From positions 1 to 64,000 of the forward strand of contig SAXG01000032.1 of NCBI GenBank assembly GCA_012932865.1: a DNA stretch of 64,000 bases. Direction: 5' to 3'. The notes under the pieces were generated by a model. That model saw only the letters and a list, made by a program, of their open reading frames with translations, was not told where the DNA came from and made no database searches. A program made the translations under genes and the position numbers. Origin of the DNA: Amylostereum areolatum. Lineage: Eukaryota; Basidiomycota; Agaricomycetes; Russulales; Stereaceae. Position 1 is the stretch's first letter; each line of letters begins with the position of its first letter. Positions 10,742 through 22,400 of the stretch are shown piece after piece.

Positions 10742-11903
10742 ATGCATTCTTCCCTTCCGTATCCACTTCAAATCACTCCCGAGCATTTACGGACGACAGA
10801 TCCTCGGCGCAGGCAATCCGCAAGCTCGGTGACACTGCCAGTGGCACCTCCTCCTTCGCGCGAATCCTCGCCCTCAAGGAAGAATATCTCCCCCTCCGTG
10901 AAAAGGCGTGCTTCCATGGAACCGAAAACAGAACAAAGATGGCCACACTGCACACCAAGCGGAAGCGTGGACAAAGCTCGCATTTTCCGTGGCATCACCA
11001 TACGACTCAAACGGCGATCAGCGCTACCGTACCTTCCTCCCCTATCTTTCCCATCTCTTCTTTGAGCTCCAGCTCGTGGGACCCCTTTGCCATTCAAGAT
11101 GTTCTTGCCGTCGCCGTGATTCGAAGTGCAACGTGGAACGAACAGGAGCTTCGACAGGCGTATGCGGAATTGGAATCACGGCTACAAGAGCTGAGCGAGA
11201 AGTACGAGGTGGAAGTTAGGGAGAGGGAAGCTTTGGTTGTGCGGTCGGATGCGGCGATGGTGAGAGAGGAGGCCTTAAAAGCGGAGGTGGGCGCGTTAAC
11301 GTCGGATAATGAGAGGAAAGGGCGGTCCGAAAAAGAGGTGGCTGGTTTTGCTTCTGTCTCTTCTGCTTGACATACTGATCGGAGGCTCCCTTTAAGATGC
11401 GGATCAAGGTAGATAATCTTTCGGCGGAGGTCGTCGCTTGCCAGAAGCAACAGGAGTCCCTTGAGAGACAGAGGGCCGACGATCAGAGCGAGGTGAAGAG
11501 GTTGAAGAACGCGTCCGCGAAGTCACAGACCGCGAGGCTTAAAATGGTGCAGAGCATTCGCGAATATAGGGATAGGGATCAGGGCACCCGAAGACGGCTG
11601 AAAGAGGTGGTAGGCGGCGTGACGAAAATTTCCGATCCTCGTGGTACGTCTGTCTCCATTGTCCTGGAATATGCTTCTGAGGGCGCGAAGACCTGGTAGA
11701 TATAGTGGTGAAGCGCCTACGAACCATGGACGACCGCCTTGATATTGAAAAAAAACGCACGTCGGAAGGCTGAGGCGCAGGCGGAAGAGACTAGGCTAAT
11801 GCTGGACAAGGTGAAGCAGGAGTGTCGGGAACCTTTCGTGGTGCCGGCATTGTTGGAAGCTATGGCTTTACTGGAGAATATGACAAGCCAGATCGTCTCT
11901 TAG
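10742..11903 (+). CDS. coiled-coil protein with C-terminal PFVVPALL block, family copy B
   Basis: This tandem neighbour of copy A lacks the N-terminal domain. It opens with a basic Ser/Pro-rich segment (VAPPPSRESSPSRKNISPS). A 44-nt pyrimidine-rich intron near 11.03-11.07 kb would then shift into the coiled-coil frame (ELRQAYAELESRLQELSEKY, EREALVVRSDAAMVREEALK). After an intron ending at 11396 come MRIKVDNLSAEVVACQKQQE and LKEVVGG. The last exon carries KVKQECREPFVVPALLEAM and the stop at 11901-11903. In that exon an A8 run (11748-11755) puts the frame off by one: nine As would join RLDIEKK to KAEAQAEETRLMLDKVKQEC. Either this copy is broken or the homopolymer is miscounted. The start at 10742 is tentative, and 10696 is open in the other frame. 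Confidence 0.55.
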
Positions 11904-12040
11904 AGGCGTCGCTGCTACCGTTCGACTCTGTCGACATAGATATGAGATACTTCGAGTATCACAGAAAAAAGAAATCCTGGTCACGAAGAAAGAACCAGGC
12001 CCAGGTCTTGTCGGGGCTAGTCTACTTTCACTACCGATAG
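11904..12040. other. short intergenic gap
   Basis: Nothing was recognised between the end of copy B and the left inverted repeat. Confidence 0.4.
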
Positions 12041-12064
12041 CCTTGTCGAGAGTTCGGCCAGCCG
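12041..12064 (+). repeat. 24-bp inverted repeat, left end
   Basis: These 24 bases, beginning CCTTGTCGAGAG, recur as an exact reverse complement at 13029-13052. Chance occurrence of a perfect 24-mer within 1 kb is negligible. The match stops abruptly on both sides. No target-site duplication is evident in the bases directly outside. Confidence 0.85.
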
Positions 12065-12943
12065 GTGGTCGGCATATCATGTGACTGCCTTTTTCAGACA
12101 CCGCCCGCCCTGCCCGCTAACAGGATAAGTCCTGCAAACATAATCTATCTTTTCTCACTCTCGTCCCTCTGCATCAGTATCTACGGCACCGTTTTAAATC
12201 CAACAAGGGCGTGCATCGCTACTTCCGGGTCAGGATTCTCGTCAGTAGAATCAGGATGCCGTTGGTAAGTTCCCTTCATTTGTATCATCGTATGCATTCA
12301 TGATCCCGCGCCGCTGTTTCCTCATCTCCTAATTGCTGAACGCGTAACATTTGCACCACCCCCTCTGGTACTTGCTCGTTTGTCACATCATTTTGATCCT
12401 CGTGCAATCATGCTACGTCTACCTTCTCCTCCAGCCACCAACCTCAAATCCTGTCCGCCTCCCTTGTGTGACTCCGTCGACATTGGACCTACTTGTTCCA
12501 ACCCGCAAAGACCCTCTTCCAACAAACTTCGAAGACAACCCTTGGCGCGGACCATCACGAGCTCATGACGTATGCTCGCGCGCAGGAAACAATTGAGCAG
12601 ATCTTCGGCATCGAGAAGGACTACCCCGCGCTCTACCACGCGAACTTATCCCCGAGTCTCTCGACAGACCGCTCCCCCCGAAATGTGCGTAAATCCTTGT
12701 TTCTCCTTCCACATTGCTCCCTCCCAACTTATCTGTAGCCGAATCGAAAGTCCCCGCCGTTCAATTTCCTTGCAAACATCCGGCCTTCAAGCTTCAAGCT
12801 TCAGGATTCGAGGTCTCGGCCTCTACTAATTTAGTGGCATCTGTCGCTGTCCCCTTCGGCTACCTACCACACGATACCTCAGTTTATCGTGCAGACTGCC
12901 AACGTTCAACCCGCTGTAGACACCACCTGTACTATAGATATTT

Positions 12944-12976
12944 ATTTTATCATATTTTATCATATTTTATCATATA
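12944..12976 (+). repeat. 10-bp tandem repeat, three copies
   Basis: ATTTTATCAT is repeated three times without mismatch, followed by a partial copy. It is AT-rich and lies inside the inverted-repeat-bounded segment. Confidence 0.85.
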
Positions 12977-13028
12977 CAAGTTATTGTTTGGATAAGCTTC
13001 GACATTTCGTGAGAAGTTCGGCAAAGCT

Positions 13029-13052
13029 CGGCTGGCCGAACTCTCGACAAGG
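13029..13052 (-). repeat. 24-bp inverted repeat, right end
   Basis: This is the exact reverse complement of 12041-12064 and ends ...TCTCGACAAGG on the plus strand. Confidence 0.85.
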
Positions 13053-13329
13053 ACGCGCGAGTGATAGCAGACGTCTGATGAGAGGATCCCGAGGTACGAG
13101 GGTTGACTCCATCGACGTCTGCTTTAGGAGACTAGTCGGGGCGTCAGAAATGTGGAAATCGTCCCCGGGCCGTCTCGCCGCTTGCGATCACGTGCTGTTG
13201 GCATGGTTTGACTCGGAGTCCGGACATCGACATCTCAAGCTCAACGTTACGTTCAAATCGCGTTCAAATGTTGAATTATGGTTAAAATCCCTCCCTTCTC
13301 TTCTCAGAATATCCAGCAACTATTAATTA

Positions 13330-14421
13330 TTACATGATACGTGTTTCTGCCCCAGTGGGATCCAACGACAAGTCGCCAGCCCCGCTCTCAAAGTTGAACG
13401 CTTCCAGCACGCCCTGGACCATCCTCCGGTCTTCCACACAGTGGACCACATCCACCGCACTCAGCCACCAAAATCCGAGGGATCGGGCGTTCAATGGCTT
13501 TCCATCTGGGTCCCATTCCGAGGACTCGACCGCGACTCGTAGGTTCATCCTTCGGTGACTGGCGTCCGGTTCACGTCGCGTCAACACCATCTCCACCGCA
13601 CGATCGGCATGTTCGGTCCACGAGAGATTGCAGAGGTCCTCCTTGAATATGCTCCCCATTCTTGACTCGCCGGAGAGGCCCCCTGAGTGGATGAGGAGGT
13701 ACGGCACTTCCCTCGGCCACCACGTTTGATCCTTGCCAGTGTTCTTTTTCGCTGGTGGCATACCCAAAACGGTCTGTCGGATGGACCACGCATGTTCGAG
13801 CATGTCTCGCGCCCAGAACATATTCCCAAATTGTTCGCCGATCTGTTGCCTGCCGTCTTCCGGAGAGAGGATGGACTGGAGCGCACCCACGCGCCCGACC
13901 AGGACATTAGCCCGCCCAGAATACAGCGGCACGCGCGCATCCCCGTCGTCTGGCTCAATCTTCCGACTTCGCGTGGAGTTCAAGACGGCATCAATCGCAG
14001 CGTCGAGCCTTGGGTGTGCCGACCGCTTCTTGCCCTTGTCCTCCCTGGTTTTGTGTGCAGGCTCGCCAGTCTCGAGGCCTGACACGGTGGCGGCGGCAGC
14101 GAGCAGCACATTCACAATCGGCTCGACGCGACGCACATTCGCCCGGTGGATGCGCCGTTTGCGTTGGGCGAGAGGCGAGCCTGAGACATCCGTGTCTGAC
14201 TTCCCAGAGTTACTGACGAAGGCGGGTGGAGGGCGGGCGGTAGTGGATCGGGCAGGTTGTGGACGACCGATAGCTACTGGCACCGGGAGTAAGGAGACGA
14301 AGCTGCCTTGGCTAGTTACGCGGCGGATGGGAGGTGGAGGTCTTGTATGAGTGATGTTGTTCGTGGGGGTCACTGTGTCGAGCTGAATCTGAATAGAGGG
14401 TATTCTGATTCGTCGTGTCAA
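13330..14421 (-). CDS. hypothetical protein, single exon
   Basis: I do not recognise this 363-residue protein, encoded by one uninterrupted ORF. The first 90 or so residues are Pro/Ser/Arg-rich and look disordered (RPPPPIRRV, ARSTTARPPPAF). A basic patch follows (QRKRRIHRANVRR). The C-terminal two thirds look folded, with Trp-rich segments (NMFWARDMLEHAWSIRQTV, DQTWWPREVPYLLIHSGG, LGFWWLSAVDVVHCVEDRR). No signal peptide or membrane helix is visible. GC-rich codon use matches the surrounding genes. The gene may be lineage-specific. The stop is at 13330-13332 and the ATG at 14419-14421. Confidence 0.65.
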   Translation of the reverse strand: MTRRIRIPSIQIQLDTVTPTNNITHTRPPPPIRRVTSQGSFVSLLPVPVAIGRPQPARSTTARPPPAFVSNSGKSDTDVSGSPLAQRKRRIHRANVRRVEPIVNVLLAAAATVSGLETGEPAHKTREDKGKKRSAHPRLDAAIDAVLNSTRSRKIEPDDGDARVPLYSGRANVLVGRVGALQSILSPEDGRQQIGEQFGNMFWARDMLEHAWSIRQTVLGMPPAKKNTGKDQTWWPREVPYLLIHSGGLSGESRMGSIFKEDLCNLSWTEHADRAVEMVLTRREPDASHRRMNLRVAVESSEWDPDGKPLNARSLGFWWLSAVDVVHCVEDRRMVQGVLEAFNFESGAGDLSLDPTGAETRIM

Positions 14422-15066
14422 TCGAGCAGAACGTGGAGGATTATTTAAATATCAAACGCACGAGGTGGTGTTATTTCCCACTGGGGAGAGTGGCATTGCA
14501 GTTACGGTCGTCCGCGGAGGCATGGTTAAGTCTATGGGACAGTAAAAGCGCAGATTGAGGATGTATGGAGTTGGTATACCGGTGGTGCTTATGAGGGAGC
14601 TAGCGAAAGGCGAAAGGCGAAAGGCAAGGATTTGACGCTCCTTTTATTCAAGACCTCCCCATTGTTGTCCTCAAATGGCGCCCGCGTCCTGAAGTTCCAT
14701 TGTTCGCCTTGTGCCTCGTGGTATGGGTGCCAAGCCCTAGACCATTTAGTACTGGTCACGCGATGTGCCGTTTGCGACTCGGAGTCAGTGACCTCTTCTG
14801 CTGGGGGAGCCGCGGAGGAAGATCGAGAGGAAGGACAAACGAAGCGAATATCAGGTCATTGGTCAACGAATGAAAGAGCGACAAGACAGGACAGCGACTA
14901 TACTCTTACGCGATATCTCCGGTAGCTATGTATGTATGCGTGTAAACAAAAGAGTGGCATAATGAAGGGAGCCTGAATAGGATGCGGATACGTATAGATC
15001 GACGGTTCCAGGCGACAAACAAGCTCGGGAAGGATATAGGATGGTGAGGAAACCGTGACTACAATG
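14422..15066. other. intergenic
   Basis: These 645 bp hold no convincing gene. A short tandem repeat, GCGAAAG x3, lies at 14603-14623. The rest is unremarkable. Confidence 0.5.
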
Positions 15067-18000
15067 TTAAGGGGTGCCATCAGGAGAGGCTTGCCAGCTC
15101 AACTCGGCCTCGCCCCCCTTGGGCTTGAGGTAGTCGTACCCCACGAAGCTCATAACGCTACAAACGAGATCTGTCAGCGACCCATCCATCACGCCAGTTG
15201 AACAATGCACGTACTAGATTGTTCCGTCAGCGCACCCAACCACGACCTCTTCGTGGCTAAGCTGCATCGACATCGGGTTCTTTTCCGGAGTGGCGAGCCC
15301 TGCAAACTTGGCGGGAACCTGTCCAAGAAGGCCCTTCATCCTGTGAATGGCGTTCCCGTCCCCGTCCGCGAGCATTCCCCAGGCGCCCGTCACGGCGCAG
15401 ATATCCGTATCGAAGTCGACGCCAGGGGACTCGGTGCGCTGATTGAGAACATCGTCCTCATCGGGCATACCGTCGTCGGAAGGAGGTTTGATATCCTTGT
15501 CGCGGTGTGTGGACATGAAGATCTATGTTGACAGTTGTCAGATAAGGGCAAAGACGTGAACGATAGTGGAATAGGCATACCCTACGATCGGCACCTGCGC
15601 GAGAACTGAAGCGCGTCGCCGTCACCACCCGCCGCTTCCTTGGGTCCACCGCACCCACTGCGACGTCCGGCGTCTCCACCACGGCCACCAACTTCGGCGG
15701 CGCCGTCAGGATGGCCGCACGACCGAAGCGCACAGCATAGGGCGACGGGGACGGGCTGACGGGTGTCCCAGGCCCTCTGGGACTCATCACGCGTCCCTTT
15801 CCAGCGGAGCTGGACATGGACACGCCGAGGGAGCTTCTCCGGGAGGGGGTGGTGAAAGACGAGCTGGACCTAGATAATGAGGACACCGTGCGGATTCGGG
15901 GAGCCGAGGAACTGAGGTTAGAAGAGGGTGGGGTAGCCGGGAGGGAGGAGGCTTGGGATGACGGGGAGGTGGACAGACGTGGTTTGGGCTTGTTCTTCTG
16001 TCTCTGTCCACTGGAGGTGCAAGATTACGGACTTGGTCGCACACTGATACAAAGCTTGTCAGCGCGCGGACGGAGGGAAAAGACAAGCAAACACGTACTG
16101 TCATCTGAGTTCCTTGCGCGGCGAACCACCTGGATGGATTATGAGACAATAAGGGGCTGGAAAGAGCCAAGGACCTACTGGAGCATATTGTCAGGCGCCT
16201 TGCCAACGTTGAAGAGTCTCGAATTCAGAGCAGGATCGCCACCCCCCAGCTCAGAGAGTTTGAACTGCTGAGATCATCTCTCTCCGTCCTAAAGGAACGC
16301 ATGTCCCCCATTAGTCGTGTTCTGACGGATACAGACTCGCAAGGAACTCACGAATCGAGAAAACACGGACGATGCCGTCAATCGTCACGCTGACAACACG
16401 CTCACCCTCTTCCACGCTTCCACCGCTGATAAGTTGCACGCCAATGTTCACGGTCGTTTGCTGGCCGAACCGAACGATCTTTGTTCCCGCACGCCAATCC
16501 CAGCAGACCAAGGCTTTATCAGCCCCTGCAGAGACCAGGTTCTTGCTGGAGAGCGCGACGGCCCGGATTCCGTTCAAGTGGCCGGCCAACTGTTGCAGAG
16601 GCGTGAAGGTGACGGAAGAGAAGAGATGCACACGTCTATAGTATAGGAGTCAGATGGCTGGTACAGTACGACAGGACATGAACCGCTTACCCAACGTCGT
16701 GGAAGCCAACAACAAAAACCTCTGGAGCGAAGATGAGCCAGCCAACCGACGGGGTGACAGTAGGATAAGGCGCACCCTCGTCTGAGAGGAAGTCCACACA
16801 GCTGACTGGCTTCTTGACTTGCAGGCATTTCTTCATCTCGCCAGTCTCGATGTCCCAGAACCGGATAGTTTCATCGTAACTTCCACTTATAAGACGCTTT
16901 CCTGGACGAGCACATGAGATTACTTCGTCATATTAGAGAGATGTTCCTGAAGCTCACCACGCAATAAGAGGGTAGTGCAGAAGTTTGTGTGGCCATTGAG
17001 GAATCTGACGCTTTGAGGTAAAGCATTCTTGAAGTTGGATTCGCGATGGTGGAGAGAACGGTAGAGAGGCTCCCTGGGTAGGTTGATCAGGCAGTATGCA
17101 AATAGAAAGTCCACGTATAACTAACCACCCAGCGGGAGTTGATGGAGCTTTCAAAGGAATGGGATCTGTGGCGGTCAACTGCAAGCAGTGGTATTTCCAC
17201 AGGGCCGGCATATGAACGGTTTCCTGCCACTTCTTCGACACCTATAGAATAATTTGAGAGCTGTACTTTCCAGCGGTGGAGGGGAGCACGTACAGACTCG
17301 ACAGCCATCAACTCCGTCACCCTCAGGTGCTTGAAGACCTTGAACGTGAGTTCGGGCGCGAGGTTGCCGATGATATCGAATGTCGACTTGGCATACTTTT
17401 CCAAGAGCAGGATTTGGAGACGAATGTCCCCAGGAAGGACATGCTAGACAGGGTTAGTCAATTATCAAGCATATGAGCAAGGTAGCTCACAGTCCAGGAT
17501 AATCGCGATCCTGGTAAACACGTTAGCGGTGGTATATGTGACATAAGAGCGCACTTACAACCGCATGCGTTCCTCTCTGCTCAGACTGCGGGTCGACTTC
17601 CTAACTTCCATCTCATTGAACTCCCCGTTCGCGTCCCGTCGCAGAGCTCGGAGTAGATCCACATCCCCGTCATCGTCATCGCCCCGACCGCCTGCATATC
17701 CACTCCAGTATCCGCCCTTGGGCTTGCGCCCGCCACATGTGCAAAAATCATCCCCATTCAACGCCGTCGTCGCCACTCCGTTCTGCTCTCGCTCCCACTC
17801 ACGTTCGCGGAGGACGCGGACTTCCGCCTGCAAGGCGTGCAGCTGGGCAGCGGTCGCAGCCTGTGCGCGTTCGAGGAGCCGCTTATAATGGAGGAGTTTC
17901 TTCGTGTGGATGGTCACAAGAGAGTCGAGCGCGGCTTGGAACTATGCAAGCACGTCAGGAAAGAGGAATCGGGCCCACAAAAAATACTCACGTCCTCGTC

Positions 18001-18914
18001 CAAATCACCGTCCCCGGCATCGGTGATCATTTCCATCGTCATGTCGTCTCCATCCCACATTGACAGCGTAGAGTCATCCATGTCAAACCCGTCCAGCTGC
18101 TGCATAGGCTTCGATCTTGGGAAACGCGGTAAGCGAGCCCGGGATCACCGATTTTCCTGACCCGTTGCGCACTTTCTGCTGGCGGGAGCCGCTCCTGGAC
18201 ATCTCTGGCGATTGCCTTGAGGACGGTGTTTTTCGAGCAGGCGACGGGGAACTGGTGATCCCCCTCGCGACGCGTGGCGGGGTACGCTTCGGGGAAGCAT
18301 TGAGCATGACCGACTTGGAATTGGGGCTGGGCGAGGTGAGGCTGATGGAGGGGGAAAGACCGTTCGTGGTAGAGCCTGGGCTTTTCCCTGGCGAGGGGAA
18401 GGACTGAACACGCGAGCGCGGTGTGGATGGGATAGTCGGTGTGTTGATGACGTTTCGAAGTTGGGTGAGGGGCTCCTGGCTGTCGGTCGACAACGAGTTG
18501 GAACGCGGCATGCGTTGACTACTGGTTGCGGACGGGGGCGCCTTGTACGCCGATGGCACCGGCCGACTTGCGTTGGACATCGTCCGCCCAGCCGGGGAGG
18601 GGCTAGGACGGCGAGTAAGTCGTCGGGGAGTCTGTCTGGAGTAGAGACTGGCGTCTTGGAGTGTTGGTGGAGAGAGAGGGGATAGAGGAGAGGCGGCGGG
18701 CTGCCGCCTGGCTGGCGGGCGTCGGTGTTGCGTTGGCCGTCCGCGCATCGCTGAGGCCGTTCATGTTGTACGGTGTCACGGTTGTCGTTCCGCTGACGTT
18801 GCTCAAGAGTGATGCGTTGGATACGGTGCGCTGCTTCGCCGCCTGGCTTGGAACAGTGGAACGTCGGGAGACGCGCGAGCCCGTGTCTGACGGCGCCGTC
18901 GACCTGCGAGACAT
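15067..18914 (-). CDS. F-box / WD40-repeat protein, probable SCF substrate receptor
   Basis: It is expected to bind Skp1 through the F-box and present substrates to an SCF ubiquitin ligase through a WD40 propeller. The order is: a long Ser/Thr/Arg-rich disordered N-terminus ([18 protein letters not shown] onward); an acidic patch ([13 protein letters not shown]); a helix ([16 protein letters not shown]); the F-box ([19 protein letters not shown], then [10 protein letters not shown] after a splice near 17.29 kb); and WD repeats ([71 protein letters not shown]). A Ser/Pro-rich insert follows, then a last blade [19 protein letters not shown] just before the end SPDGTP. More than ten introns are visible. 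Near 18.65 kb the N-terminal frame shifts by one base without a clear intron. A 46-nt intron around 18.14 kb has a weak donor (GTCAGG). Exact orthology (Met30/Cdc4/Pof1 type) cannot be settled from this. Confidence 0.82.
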
Positions 18915-19470
18915 GGCCTGTGATGATTTCCTACAGAAGTCTCAGCCAATGGGTTGCTTTCTCCCGCTGCGAGTTGGGCACACGCCACGTTCCCGTGTCG
19001 GGATATGTACAAGCAAGGGACTCACGGTGTTCTATGAAGCTCTGCTATAAGATCTCCGGACTCCTGTTCGTTGCCCTCTTCGCACGTTCAGCCTTCCAAA
19101 ACCTCCGTTTGACGTCGCTCCCACGAAAAAAATTGTTGAAAGAAGAGTAGATTCGAAGCAGGAAAGACGAGACAGACACTAAGTAGAGGCGGGCTAAGGA
19201 CAGAAGGATGGCGGTTGGCGGTTGGGGAGAACGGCGATTTGAAGTTTGACGCCAAAACGCGTGTACGCGTTTGCACGTGCCCTTAGTATTCGCACACGCC
19301 GCGGCGTCCACCACAGCCCACATCCAACGACAGAGATCCACGCCCTGGCTGAGAAAATGACATTGATAACGTATAGGTACAAGATGATACATGCGATCCA
19401 AACGATAAAGTGTGCGATAAATATCTTGCTAACAGCAGAAGTTCTACAGAGGTACATAAGTGTGCGTTCG
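18915..19470. other. intergenic
   Basis: This 556-bp gap between the end of the BEACH gene and the start of the F-box/WD40 gene (both minus) holds the latter's promoter. No features were recognised apart from shadow ORFs. Confidence 0.5.
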
Positions 19471-22400
19471 TCAATCCGGCAGATCCCAGGAGTAGACCTG
19501 GCCAGCACTGTCGCCATGGTACATTCTTTCCCTGTGCCATCAATCGTCAGCCCGAGAGGGGAAACAAGGGAAGAGGAGAGTCCATACCCAACAAACTTGA
19601 GCGCCGTGATCGTGCTCCCCGCTTTCTGTGCCTGCAGCGTCCGGAGCGTGACGAAGTCCCAGCACGCTTTCTCTCCCTTCGGCGTGCTATCCGCATTCCA
19701 GGACCTCAGCAGAATCTTACCGTCACTACTCCCCGTCGCAAGAACGCCAACTAATGAGTACTCGCGTTCGTGGAAGGCCATGGAGGTGACCGCGGGAGGG
19801 AGGTAGCTCAAGCCGGGGATATAAAACAAGTCGAGGGTGGCGATGGGACGTGCGTTGACGGTGTGCAAGCAAAGCTTCATCCGGGAGCATGTCGCAACGT
19901 ATCCCTATTTCAAAATGAGCATGATAAAAACGACATGTCTCCGAAAGGGTCCACGAACCGTGCTTTCGTTGATCGCGACTAGATGTACGGCCGCGCCCTC
20001 GCCTTCCCCGTGCCATATCGACCGTATATACACAGCGCGGTTAAGGTCCCAGAAAGCGGCGCTGCCATCTGCAGATCCGGTTACGATGAGCGACCACGGA
20101 CGCGACGCCGATACGCGGACGATCTCTCTGCTATGTACCCGCATGAGGTTCGATAGCGTCAAGGAGGTACCCTGCGACGTTCGTGTTACTCGCCATAAAC
20201 GCACGATATAATCGCTCGAGCCGGTCACAAGGTTCTCGGCGTCTGGGAATGCAGCACAAGTGCAGTCGATGCCTTCGATTACTTGGACGACCTGTGCCAC
20301 GCGTAAACTTCCGAGTGTATGCGGGGAGAAGCTGGGGAAAGACGCGTACCTTGCGGTCAACGACGACACGTAATTCGCGAGCGGCAGACCGGCCCGTCCT
20401 GCTGAACCCCCATTCGATCTGTTCGTGAGGATACGTCGGTACGCTCAGCACTCCTGGGGGATGGGGGATTATGCGTTCGCCTATAGGATCAAACACGAGA
20501 GCCTTCACAGCTTGCCCACGTCCAAGTGCTGCCCAGCCTATTAATATTGTCCGATATCGCATCAAAACCGAGACGGCGAAATACCTCGAGCGATGGGTTT
20601 TGCGCTTTGAGTGAGCATGCCGTGGTCCTCTTCGATCCCGTGTAAGTTTCCCAACGGCAGGCTTGACAAGCCGTGCATGATCCGTTCAGGATGAGGGACG
20701 CTGAATAACTTGCGAGGCGTCTGACCGACTACGGTGATTTCTTTCGTCACAAAATAACCGCTTCGCGAGGAGGGACACTCACAGTTGTGAATGATTCCCA
20801 CCGTTGCCTCGCGCTCCAGCTCATCGGTGATGCTATCCAAATCTATCAAGTGGAGGGTGTGGTTAGGTTTACGTTTCGTCCTACATTCAATTAACGCACC
20901 GATGGAGCCTTCATAACTGAGCGGATGGAAGCAGTTTAGATGTTCGGGATCCCGTTGGTTGTAGCCCCAGATGAGATCGATCCATGCCGGTAAGTTCTGG
21001 CTAACGTAGTCACTTTCAAGCGCCTGTGTATAACACACGATGATGAGGAAGCGTAAGACAGAAGAGGGGCCGTCGTACCCGTCGGTTCAGCGTGATAAAC
21101 AACAGTGGATCCTGCTTAGCCCAAGGGGGTAGCTTGACATGGTGCAAACGTTGCCCCGTGTTCTGCTGTACGCCGAAATCAAGGTCTTGCGAATTTTCCA
21201 AGAATCTGAATGTGCGGTAAATATGAAAATTGAAGATATATATAAAGGTGCGAGCTTACTCTGGCAGGGTGAAGAATTCAGGGATGAGTTCTCGCACGTC
21301 TCCTCGTATGTCCTGGGCGGCCGAACTAAAAGCTCGACCAATGTCGCTGTCGAATAGAATTAACTTCACCCTCTGTGTCGCCGCGTGGGATCCACGCACC
21401 CGAATAGTCTGTCAGGAAGATCCCAATCGCCACCCTGTCCCCTCATATCAGCTTCACGTAACTAACATAGTCACAGAGACACCACAGACCTGCAACGTCT
21501 TGAACATGTTCGTGAAAGGCGCCAGTCGAATCAAGAAATGGCACACGATCATCGACGAACTAAAATGCGTCCCGTAGTGAAACGGCTTCTCGCCGACGCT
21601 CAACAGGCTGTCGTAGCGTGACTGCGCAGCCTCGCGGCGCGCATCAGACAGTGCTCCCATTGGTTTTGTGAGGCTACGAAGATTAAAGTCAGAACTAGCT
21701 ATGTGCAGGGAAAATAAAAAACGCACTCTCGGTATATTTCTCGTTTCGAAAAATCGAGCTCTTCGGAGGTGTAGTCTTGAAGTACCCACGCTGCAAAACA
21801 TGACATGTGAACGGTTGTCATCTGTAAGTGACTGAATATACTCACGGAACACGGGGTACTGCGTAGCATCGCTCGGCGTTCTCCCAGATACCTGGTTCAA
21901 AATGCACAGATATGTAAACTGCAACGATGTTTAGTTGCAATCTTCGCTACCTTTAAACATTCCACACTCACATTACTGATCTCGCGGACCTGCCATTTGT
22001 TCTGTGCATTCGACAGCTCGTCCAATCGAAATCCTGAAAGAACCTTCGCGCCGAATCGGCCCACGAATGGCGACCTGAGTAAACCCGGGGTATGCTGATC
22101 ACCAAGATGCCGACCGTTGATGGCACTTGAGAGACGCTGTTGCATCTCTTCGCGATGTTTCTGGGATAAGAAAACAACGAGGAGAGAGCGGCTGTCGCGA
22201 AAGTATATTTCCAGTCTGAAGGTGATAATTATGTTGGCTACCCAGTCAATACCTGGATGTTGGACGGGACTCACGCGACGTTGCGGAACAGGAAAGTGCG
22301 ATCTGTCAGGTTAGAGACTTGGTCGTATGGCCTACGTGTGGTTGATGAATCAGTAATGTATTTTCGGGACTGGGGAGCACTGACCATCGTTGAGCATGCT

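Larger units (their letters stand above)
12041..13052. mobile_element. possible non-autonomous element bounded by 24-bp inverted repeats
   Basis: The perfect 24-bp inverted repeats at both ends delimit 1012 bp. Inside there is no transposase-like ORF. There is an exon-like stretch at about 12.53-12.68 kb with good codon bias (contains ELMTYARAQETIEQIFGIEK) followed by a GTGCGT donor-like site, and an AT-rich minisatellite at 12944-12976. The right end also contains a smaller hairpin (AGTTCGGC at 13015-13022 with GCCGAACT at 13035-13042). This fits a MITE-like or other non-autonomous DNA element, possibly carrying captured coding sequence. It could also be two copies of a short dispersed repeat in opposite orientation. 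The lack of a target-site duplication keeps confidence low. Confidence 0.4.

Noticed and set aside
15787..16206. frame break in the F-box/WD40 gene near 16.0 kb
   Set aside because: A single intron of about 95 nt ending at GTGGACAG joins the flanking frames, so no lesion is needed there.
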